From Rhodospirillaceae bacterium (GTDB lineage: Bacteria; Pseudomonadota; Alphaproteobacteria; Rhodospirillales; Casp-alpha2): a stretch of 44,035 nt of DNA. The DNA is taken from assembly GCA_018698795.1 (NCBI GenBank), contig JABIPG010000039.1, positions 1-44,035 on the forward strand, written 5' to 3'. A program made the translations under genes and the position numbers. Every line of letters begins with the position of its first letter. Position 1 is the stretch's first letter. Below are positions 36,960-44,035 of this stretch, one piece after another. The notes under the pieces were generated by a model. The model made no database searches. It saw only the letters and a program-made list of their open reading frames with translations, and was not told the DNA's origin.

Positions 36960-37441
36960 GTTACGTTTTGGATGATCTCGACCGCCGTATCATCACCGCC
37001 ACGCAGGCGGGCCTGCCGCTTTGCGCCGAACCTTACAAAGCCGTGGCTGAAGAGGTTGGTTGCACGGCTGATGAGGTCATGGCGCGGATGACGACCATGT
37101 TGGAAGCCGGTGCCATCCGACGTATCGGCGTGGTGCCGAACCACTACAAGCTCGGCTACACCGCCAACGGCATGACGGTCTGGAACGTGGCCGACGAGGA
37201 TATCCAGGCGGCGGGTCGAGAGATCGGCAATTTCGAGTTCGTCTCGCACTGCTACCACCGTCCGCGCCACCTGCCATACTGGCCGTACAATCTGTTCGCC
37301 ATGGTGCATGGGCGGACGGCAGGCGAAGTGGACGAAAAAGTGGCATTGATCGCGAAAGCATTAGGCGCGCGCGCGCGCGGGCATCAGGTGCTTCTGAGCA
37401 CCAAAATACTAAAGAAGACCGGTCTGCGATTGGCAGCCTAG
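36956..37441 (+). CDS. nirH: Siroheme decarboxylase subunit NirH-like
   Basis: DRRIITATQAGLPLCAEPYKAVAEEVG...IRRIGVVPNHYKLGYTANGMTVWNV...CYHRPRHLPYWPYNLFAMVHG. Confidence 0.82.
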   Translation: MSYVLDDLDRRIITATQAGLPLCAEPYKAVAEEVGCTADEVMARMTTMLEAGAIRRIGVVPNHYKLGYTANGMTVWNVADEDIQAAGREIGNFEFVSHCYHRPRHLPYWPYNLFAMVHGRTAGEVDEKVALIAKALGARARGHQVLLSTKILKKTGLRLAA

Positions 37442-37455
37442 GGGAGAGAGACACC

Positions 37456-38655
37456 ATGTTCCGGATTACGCAGTATATGAAAGAGGTGCTGGACCCGACG
37501 CCGATCGGGCCGACGCGCAATCCGCCGGGACCGGTGGTGATCTGGAACCTGATCCGGCGCTGCAACTTGACGTGCAAGCACTGTTACGCGATTTCCGCCG
37601 ACACGGATTTCCCGGGCGAGCTTTCCACCGACGAAGTTTTTACTGTCATGGACGACTTGAAAGGTTTTTGCGTGCCGGTGCTGATTTTGTCCGGCGGCGA
37701 GCCGTTGTTGCGTCCCGACATCTTCGAGGTCTCAAAACGTGCCAAGGATATGGGGTTCTATGTCGGGCTGTCGACCAACGGTACGCTGATCGACGAGACG
37801 AAGATCGAAGACATATCGGCCATTGGCTACGACTACGTCGGTATCTCCATCGATGGCATCGGCGCCACGCACGATAAATTCCGCCGCCTCGATGGGGCGT
37901 TTGAGAAATCCATGCACGCCGCGCGTCTTTGCCGCGAACACGGGATCAAGGTGGGGCTGCGCTTCACCATGACGCTCGATAACGTGCATGAACTGCCGGA
38001 TTTGCTTCAGCTTTCCGACGATGAGGGCATTGATAAGTTCTACCTCTCGCACCTCAACTACGCCGGGCGCGGAAACAAAAACCGTGGCGACGACGCGCAC
38101 TTCGCCGCCACCCGCCAAGCCATGGACCTGTTGTTCGAGACCTGCGAAGCGGACTTGCGGGCCGGGCGCGAGCGTGAGTTCGTCACCGGCAACAACGATG
38201 CCGACGGTGTCTACATGCTGCATTGGGTGCGCCAAAACCACCCGGACCGCGCCGAGCATATCGAAGCGAAACTCAAGCAGTGGGGCGGCAATTCGTCGGG
38301 CGTCAACGTCGCCAATATCGACAATCTGGGGCAGGTGCACCCAGACACCATGTGGTGGGATTACACGCTGGGAAACGTCAAGGATCGCCCGTTCTCAGAC
38401 ATCTGGGCCGATACTTCGGACCCGATCATGGCAGGCCTCAAGGCCCGCCCGCGCACCATCAAAGGACGCTGCGCAGATTGCTCGCACTTCGCCATTTGCG
38501 GCGGCAATACCCGGGTGCGCGCGTTGCAGGTTACCGACGATCCGTGGCAGGAAGACCCCGGTTGCTACCTCACGGACACCGAGATCGGGCTTGATCAAGC
38601 GTCGGAGCGCGTCACCGTCACCCCCTATCGGAAGAAACGCCATGCGGCTGCTTAA
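37456..38655 (+). CDS. nirJ: Radical SAM heme d1 biosynthesis protein NirJ
   Basis: RRCNLTCKHCYAISADTDFPGELSTDEVF; LSGGEPLLRPDIFE; C-term CADCSHFAICGGNTRVRAL. Confidence 0.95.
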   Translation: MFRITQYMKEVLDPTPIGPTRNPPGPVVIWNLIRRCNLTCKHCYAISADTDFPGELSTDEVFTVMDDLKGFCVPVLILSGGEPLLRPDIFEVSKRAKDMGFYVGLSTNGTLIDETKIEDISAIGYDYVGISIDGIGATHDKFRRLDGAFEKSMHAARLCREHGIKVGLRFTMTLDNVHELPDLLQLSDDEGIDKFYLSHLNYAGRGNKNRGDDAHFAATRQAMDLLFETCEADLRAGREREFVTGNNDADGVYMLHWVRQNHPDRAEHIEAKLKQWGGNSSGVNVANIDNLGQVHPDTMWWDYTLGNVKDRPFSDIWADTSDPIMAGLKARPRTIKGRCADCSHFAICGGNTRVRALQVTDDPWQEDPGCYLTDTEIGLDQASERVTVTPYRKKRHAAA

Positions 38656-40204
38656 GATCACTATCTTTTCCGCCCTGGCGGCGGTTGCCTCAACCTCGGC
38701 CAACGCCGAACCGAACGCGCAAATTCTCTACCAGCAACACTGCGCCGCATGCCATGGCGACGATCGCTTGGGGCAAATCGGCCCGGCCTTGTTGCCCGAA
38801 AACCTGCGCCGGCTGCGGAAAAAACGCGCCGCCGCCGCCATTGCCAAGGGCCGCCCGGCAACGCAAATGCCGGCGTTCGAGAAGACGCTGGCCAAGGCCG
38901 ATATCGATGCCCTTGTGACTTTTATTTTCAAGCCGTTACCCGAGGTCCCCGTTTGGGGCATGGCCCAGATCGACGCGACGCACGTCGTTCACAACAAGCT
39001 CGCCGACCTGCCCAACAAGCCTCTGCACAAGGCCGACCCGTTAAACCTGTTCACGGTGGTTGAGACCGGCGACCACCACGTAACTATCCTCGATGGTGAC
39101 AAGTTCGAGCCGATATGGCGGTTTCCGTCGCGCTTTGCCTTGCACGGCGGCGCCAAGTATTCGCCCGACGGGCGCTTCGTCTATTTCGGCTCGCGCGACG
39201 GCTGGGTCTCGAAGTACGACCTGCACAACATGAAGCCGGTGGCGGAAATCCGCGCCGGCATCAACACCCGTAACATCGCCATCTCATCGGACGGCAAATG
39301 GGTGATGGTGGGTAATTTTCTACCCCATTCGCTCATCGTCCTTCACGCCGATGACTTGCGCCCATTCCGGGTGATTGAGGTCGGTGACGGCAAGGGGACG
39401 ACGTCGAGGGTGAGCGCCGTTTACGATGCCCGCCCGCGTCGAAGTTTCGTCGCCGCCCTGAAAGATATGAAAGAAATCTGGGAGCTTTCCTACGACCCGG
39501 ACGCCGAGCCCGTTTACGGCAATTTCGTGCACAACTACCGCAAGGGCCAGGTGGAGGGCGTAGTGGTCGGCAAGCAACCCTTCGCCGTGCGTCGCATCAA
39601 GGTCGACGACTACATGGATGATTTTTTCTTCGATCCCACTTATGCCGAGGTCATGGGCGCGGGGCGCACCGCTAAAAAAGGCATCGTCTACAACCTCGAT
39701 GCCCGCAAGAAAATCGCCGAACTAGAGCTTTCGGGCATGCCGCATTTGGGCTCAGGCATTGTCTGGAAACTCGACGGCCGCATGGTGATGGCGACGCCGC
39801 ATCTGCGCGAGCCGGCAGTCAGCGTTATCGACATGGAAAGTTGGAAAACCATCAAACGTATCGAGACGTTGGGGACCGGGTTTTTCATGCGCAGCCACGA
39901 AAACTCCAACTATGCCTGGGTCGATGTGTTTTTTGGCAAACACAAAGACGTCATGCACGTCATCGACAAGCGCACGCTGGAGATCGTCAAGACGCTGAAA
40001 CCTGCGCCCGGCAAAACCGCGGCCCACGTCGAGTTCACCCGCAACGGCTCACATGCTTTGGTCAGCATCTGGGAGAAGCAAGGTGCATTGGTGATTTACG
40101 ACGCCAAAACCTTGGAAGAGGTCAAACGTATCCCGATGAAAAAACCGTCCGGCAAGTACAACGTCTATAACAAGATCAACTTGTCGGAAGGCACGTCACA
40201 TTAG
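38642..40204 (+). CDS. nirN: NirN (NirS-like c/d1 protein, dihydro-heme d1 dehydrogenase family)
   Basis: CAACHGDDRLGQIGPALLPENL; d1-type propeller; VYNKINLSEGTSH; ATG 38642 overlaps the nirJ end. Confidence 0.92.
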   Translation: MRLLKITIFSALAAVASTSANAEPNAQILYQQHCAACHGDDRLGQIGPALLPENLRRLRKKRAAAAIAKGRPATQMPAFEKTLAKADIDALVTFIFKPLPEVPVWGMAQIDATHVVHNKLADLPNKPLHKADPLNLFTVVETGDHHVTILDGDKFEPIWRFPSRFALHGGAKYSPDGRFVYFGSRDGWVSKYDLHNMKPVAEIRAGINTRNIAISSDGKWVMVGNFLPHSLIVLHADDLRPFRVIEVGDGKGTTSRVSAVYDARPRRSFVAALKDMKEIWELSYDPDAEPVYGNFVHNYRKGQVEGVVVGKQPFAVRRIKVDDYMDDFFFDPTYAEVMGAGRTAKKGIVYNLDARKKIAELELSGMPHLGSGIVWKLDGRMVMATPHLREPAVSVIDMESWKTIKRIETLGTGFFMRSHENSNYAWVDVFFGKHKDVMHVIDKRTLEIVKTLKPAPGKTAAHVEFTRNGSHALVSIWEKQGALVIYDAKTLEEVKRIPMKKPSGKYNVYNKINLSEGTSH

Positions 40205-40363
40205 GGTTTCCCAACGCGTTTGAGGAACGATTTTCAAGAGCTGAGCGGAGTAAAAACGTCCGCTGATTGAGCTGCGTGTGGTTTTTGACCACCGCTGTTG
40301 CCTATGACAAGATGCGCCGCAAATGATCACAATCGTATGTTCTTTGAGGTTTTGGAGGCTTCG

Positions 40364-41143
40364 ATGATAAGACACAGCTTCGCCATGGTTGCGGCGGTTT
40401 TTCTTTCGGTCGTCCTCTCGTTGCAAGCCAGCGATGCCGCCGCGAAAAAACCAATCACGATATGCGGCACGCCGTGGGGGAAGCTGGGTGGCGAAAACCT
40501 TCCGGGCCAAGGTTTCGTGCCGGACATCGTGATGCGTGTATTTCGTCATGCCGGCTATGAAATCAAGACCGAGTTGGTGCCTTGGCCGCGCTGCGTCGAG
40601 CACGCTAAAAAGCAAAAATATGATCTCATTGCATCGGCGTGGCAGGGGCCGAATTTCGCGCCTCACTTTGATTATTTGAACGTCATCCTGCACGACACCA
40701 TCAATTTCATCACTCTCGAAGATGCAGCACTCAAGAGCGGTTCAATGACGAGTTTTCATGGAAAAAAAGTCGGGCTCGTTCGGGAAGCCGGCGGTCTCGA
40801 GGCGCTTTTCAATGACCAGCCGAAAATTGCCGTGCACCGCGTGGCGAAACTCAAAAGTCTACCGAAGATGCTTGCCCACGGTAGGATCGACGCCATCGTC
40901 ACCGATCCGGTCAGCCTCAACGAATTCGTCAAGAAAATGGACCCGCCGTTTGGTCACAAGCTCGTGGCGCAGCAGCCCCCGTTGAAGATCAATTTCAACT
41001 CTCCGATGATCGCTAAAGGTCATCCTGACAAGAGCCAAATTATGGCTGACTTCGACCGTGCCTATAAAGATCTCAAGGGCAAAGGGCTATACCAGAACCT
41101 CATAAAAATCCACGATCTTCAGGTGCAGTATCCGAAAAAGTGA
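40364..41143 (+). CDS. Periplasmic solute-binding protein (SBP family 3-like), orphan
   Basis: Signal peptide; ITICGTPWGKLGGENLPGQGFVPDIVMRVFRHAGYEIKTELVPWPRCVEHAKKQKYDLIASA. Confidence 0.8.
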   Translation: MIRHSFAMVAAVFLSVVLSLQASDAAAKKPITICGTPWGKLGGENLPGQGFVPDIVMRVFRHAGYEIKTELVPWPRCVEHAKKQKYDLIASAWQGPNFAPHFDYLNVILHDTINFITLEDAALKSGSMTSFHGKKVGLVREAGGLEALFNDQPKIAVHRVAKLKSLPKMLAHGRIDAIVTDPVSLNEFVKKMDPPFGHKLVAQQPPLKINFNSPMIAKGHPDKSQIMADFDRAYKDLKGKGLYQNLIKIHDLQVQYPKK

Positions 41144-41192
41144 CGGCAATGCAGGCCGATTGACGTCCGTCATCGTGCTAATCGAGTCAGCT

Positions 41193-42140
41193 TTAGCTCT
41201 CAGTCGCGGGACCTGATTGCGCCAGCAAATGCGCACGAATGCTTTGCGCTTCGATGAACACGCGCTTCACTTCCGGATAGGAATCCTTGATCGCCGCCTC
41301 CAGCGCCGAGATCGCCGCTTCCACGCTCTCTGATCGGATGCCGTCGTCGAAGTCGAGGCTCAGATTGACCAAAATATCGTCAGGACCGAGGTGCATAGTC
41401 AGCAATTCGTTGACGGCCTTGACGCCGTCGCGAGCCTCGGCGATGGCGCGGATTCCGCGTACGACGGCGCTGTTGGCGGCTTCGCCCACCAACAACCCTT
41501 TGCATTCGTAGGCCAGAAATAATGCGACCACGGCCAAGATCACGCCAATGACCACCGATGCCACACCATCCAGAACCGGCAAATCGAAGTATTGCGCGGC
41601 GGCAATGCCTGCCATGGCGACGAACAGTCCCGCCAAGGCGGCGGTATCTTCGAACAACACGGTAAAAACAGCAGCGTCCTTCGAGCGCCGCACGGCCTCG
41701 AAATATCCCAAGTGCCCCTTGCGAGAGCGAAATTCTTTCAGCGCATAAAACCACGCACCACCCTCGAACAACATAGCGGCACCAAGCACGAGATAGTTCA
41801 CATAGGCATTGCCCACGGGATGGGGATGGCGAATTTTTTCGATGCCTTCGATGATCGACACGCCAGCGCCGACGCCAAAAATCAAAATCGCGACGACGAA
41901 TGTCCAGAAATAGAGCTCCATGCCGTAGCCGAACGGATGCGTTTCATCGGCGGGCTTGGCGGCGCGCTTGAGGCCGTAGAGAATCAGCGCCTGGTTGCCG
42001 GTATCGACGACCGAGTGCACCGCCTCGCTCAACATCGCCGACGAGCCCGTGTAGGCGGCGGCACCGAACTTGGTAACGGCAATCAAGCCGTTGCCCAATA
42101 GTGCCGCGATAACGACTTTTTTTGATCCGCTGGCGGCCAT
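41193..42140 (-). CDS. Cation diffusion facilitator family transporter
   Basis: SSAMLSEAVHSVVDTGNQALILYGLKRAAKPADETHPFGYGMELYFW; CDF HxxxD motifs; start among MDKNKMAAS alternatives. Confidence 0.92.
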   Translation of the reverse strand: MAASGSKKVVIAALLGNGLIAVTKFGAAAYTGSSAMLSEAVHSVVDTGNQALILYGLKRAAKPADETHPFGYGMELYFWTFVVAILIFGVGAGVSIIEGIEKIRHPHPVGNAYVNYLVLGAAMLFEGGAWFYALKEFRSRKGHLGYFEAVRRSKDAAVFTVLFEDTAALAGLFVAMAGIAAAQYFDLPVLDGVASVVIGVILAVVALFLAYECKGLLVGEAANSAVVRGIRAIAEARDGVKAVNELLTMHLGPDDILVNLSLDFDDGIRSESVEAAISALEAAIKDSYPEVKRVFIEAQSIRAHLLAQSGPATES

Positions 42141-42306
42141 TTTATTCTTATCCAATCATCGGCACGCATTGTTGCGCGCATGCTCTGTTCCGATACATCT
42201 GGCGAAATTTATTACCGTCTGATCACTATTCTGGCAAGGGTGCCAAGGTGGTAACCGGCAACGGAAACCATGATTCAGAAACGATGGACAATTGGCATAC
42301 ATGGGG

Positions 42307-42320
42307 CACACTATAGTGTG
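42307..42320. promoter_or_regulatory. 14-bp perfect palindrome CACACTATAGTGTG, possible operator
   Basis: Self-complementary, 61 nt before the PAS-protein start. Confidence 0.4.
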
Positions 42321-42380
42321 TAAGCTAAGCGACTCGCGGTATTGACGTTCGAATGCTTAGTCTTTGAAAGTGAGAGGAAA

Positions 42381-42887
42381 GTGCGGCAATACAGCTCTGT
42401 TGCGAATGATGCGACTCCCACCAACATCGATGCCGACATTCTGCCAGTGCTGGAGTATTGGCAGCAAGGCTGCAAGGGCCAATTTGCGCCCACTTGGCAG
42501 GACTTTCGGCTGGAGGAATTGCCACCACGGCTCATACCGCAATGTGCGGTTGTTGATGTCATCGATGACGGTGATGATTTTTGCTACCGGTTCTGGGGGA
42601 CCGATCGAGAAGTCCTCCAAGGTCGCGATATGACGGGAAAAAGCGTCCGTGAACTATGCCCATCGGACCTTACTGATCTGGTTTGGGAAGAGTACGCGGA
42701 AATCCTTAAGCGCAGGAACCCTATCTGGTTTGAAATCACCGCGCACATTGATGACTCGCACGAATTTCAATTTCAATACCTTCGCATGCCGCTTCGCGGA
42801 GATGGTCAAAACATCGATCGGATCTTTGGAATCTGCCGTAATCGCTATAGTCCAAGAGAGCTTGAATCGACGTTTCCGATCACCTAA
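42381..42887 (+). CDS. PAS-domain protein (PAS_5-like), alphaproteobacterial type
   Basis: LPVLEYWQQGCKGQFAPTWQDFRLEELPPRLIPQCAVVDVIDDGDDFCYRFWGTDREVLQGRDMTGKSVRE; GTG start after gagaggaaa. Confidence 0.78.
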   Translation: MRQYSSVANDATPTNIDADILPVLEYWQQGCKGQFAPTWQDFRLEELPPRLIPQCAVVDVIDDGDDFCYRFWGTDREVLQGRDMTGKSVRELCPSDLTDLVWEEYAEILKRRNPIWFEITAHIDDSHEFQFQYLRMPLRGDGQNIDRIFGICRNRYSPRELESTFPIT

Positions 42888-43003
42888 TGCGATCTCTTAG
42901 TCTTGACACCCGCTGCACAGCGGGTATGTCCATGCCTGCCCGTGCGAATACGGGAGAATTCTGGGCTAAATCCAACAATGAAAAGACCGGGTGGTTTCGG
43001 ATC

Positions 43004-43990
43004 ATGACAGCGATGATCGAACTAGAGAATTTGAGTAAACACTTCGGCGAACTGGTCGCCGTGGACGGTATCAGCCTGAACGTTTCCAAGGGCGAGGTAT
43101 TGGGTTTTCTGGGGCCGAATGGCGCGGGTAAATCCACCACCATGAAAATGATCGCCGGCTTTCTGGAGCCGACGGCGGGCGCGGCCAGGGTTGGAGGTAT
43201 CGATGTCACCGACGACCCGGTGGCGGTAAAAAGCCGCATCGGCTACCTGCCTGAAGGTGCGCCGACTTATGGCGACATGACGCCCAGGCGGTTTCTTGAT
43301 TTCATCGCCGAGATCAGAGGGTTCGACGGATCAGAACGCAAACACCGCATCGATGAAGTGGTGGAGAAAGTGATTTTGCAAAGCGTCCTGGATCAGCCGA
43401 TTGAGACGCTGTCGAAAGGTTTCAAGCGCCGCGTCGGATTGGCGCAGGCGATCGTGCATGACCCGGAAATCCTGATCCTGGATGAGCCCACCGACGGCCT
43501 GGACCCCAATCAAAAACACCACGTCCGCGAACTAATCCAAGAAATGGCGACCGAGAAGGCGATCATCGTCTCTACTCATATCCTCGAAGAGGTCGAGGCC
43601 GTCTGCTCACGCGCCGTGGTTATTGCACACGGCAGGCTATTGGCCGACGGCACGCCGGAAGAGTTGATGGCCATGTCGCCCAACCACAATACCGTGGTGA
43701 TGAGCGTCGCCACGGACGACGTGCAGAAATTCGCGGAAACCGCAATCCGTGCCGATGGCGTCAAGGGCGTCGACCATATGGAGAAATTGGACGGCATGGA
43801 CCGCTTCCGCGTATTGCCGATGCCTGGCAGAAACATTGTGCAACCGGTTACCGAGGCGCTGCGCGAGGTTAGGATCGAGGTCCGTGAGCTCTATGTGGAG
43901 CGCGGAGCCTTGGACGATGTATTCCGACAAATCACGACGGCTGATACGAAAGCGCCCGCCACCCAACCGAAGGAGGCCGCCAATGCGTAA
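43004..43990 (+). CDS. ABC transporter ATP-binding protein (GldA/ABC-2 type)
   Basis: Walker A FLGPNGAGKSTTMKMI; LSKGFKRRVGLAQAIVHDPEILILDEPTDGLDPNQ. Confidence 0.94.
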   Translation: MTAMIELENLSKHFGELVAVDGISLNVSKGEVLGFLGPNGAGKSTTMKMIAGFLEPTAGAARVGGIDVTDDPVAVKSRIGYLPEGAPTYGDMTPRRFLDFIAEIRGFDGSERKHRIDEVVEKVILQSVLDQPIETLSKGFKRRVGLAQAIVHDPEILILDEPTDGLDPNQKHHVRELIQEMATEKAIIVSTHILEEVEAVCSRAVVIAHGRLLADGTPEELMAMSPNHNTVVMSVATDDVQKFAETAIRADGVKGVDHMEKLDGMDRFRVLPMPGRNIVQPVTEALREVRIEVRELYVERGALDDVFRQITTADTKAPATQPKEAANA

Positions 43991-44035
43991 TATCGCGACC
44001 ATCTTCAAACGCGAACTGATGAGCTATTTCGCCAC
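43983..44035 (+). CDS. Start of ABC-2 type permease (truncated by the right window edge)
   Basis: ATG 43983: MRNIATIFKRELMSYFA..., overlaps the ATPase stop. Confidence 0.7.
   Translation, partial: MRNIATIFKRELMSYFA

Noticed and set aside
37988-38641. N-terminal 218-aa extension of the NirN ORF
   Set aside because: It lies out of frame within nirJ; the signal peptide and ATG at 38642 mark the true start.
34355-40204. Unusual heme d1 gene arrangement
   Set aside because: nirF-D-L-G-H-J-N with separate D/L/G/H genes is a known arrangement of NirS clusters.
42908-42925. ACCCGCTG-CA-CAGCGGGT hairpin before the ABC ATPase as riboswitch
   Set aside because: Short stem with a 2-nt loop and no T-tract or further conserved structure; at most a weak terminator after the PAS gene.

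Overview
The window looks like alphaproteobacterial chromosome (inferred from the C4-type 5-aminolevulinate synthase and gene content). It is dominated by a denitrification / NO-handling island at about 16.9-40.2 kb. Left flank: the N-terminal part of a large FecR/RTX-type secreted protein (minus strand, runs off the left edge, absent from the supplied ORF track), a TolC-like outer membrane protein, malic enzyme MaeB, UgpQ-GlpK, GreB, a glutamate (methylaspartate) mutase operon led by an enolase-superfamily enzyme, and a sensor kinase with an N-terminal MarR-like winged-helix domain and four PAS repeats. The island holds: two Crp/Fnr (Dnr/Nnr-like) regulators; a heme-copper oxidase-type operon whose catalytic subunit has Gln at the cross-linked Tyr position and which I call an eNOR-like NO reductase (55-aa protein, CuA subunit II, subunit I, CtaB/CyoE, SCO); a cytochrome b-ferredoxin-MvhD fusion; a membrane-anchored hypothetical; a hemerythrin; hemA; nnrS; a cupredoxin; a NapC/NirT-EB_dh fusion with a CX3CH motif; nirS; and a full heme d1 set nirE-C-F-D-L-G-H-J-N. 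Right flank: an orphan solute-binding protein, a CDF transporter, a PAS_5-like protein and an ABC-2 ATPase with the start of its permease. No norCB/qNorB is present in the window. The eNOR-like operon and nirS share a 14-bp TTAAC-CGNN-GTCAA site. The best candidates for an under-described system are the eNOR-like operon with its cyt b-Fd-MvhD fusion, and second the glutamate mutase/enolase-superfamily operon.
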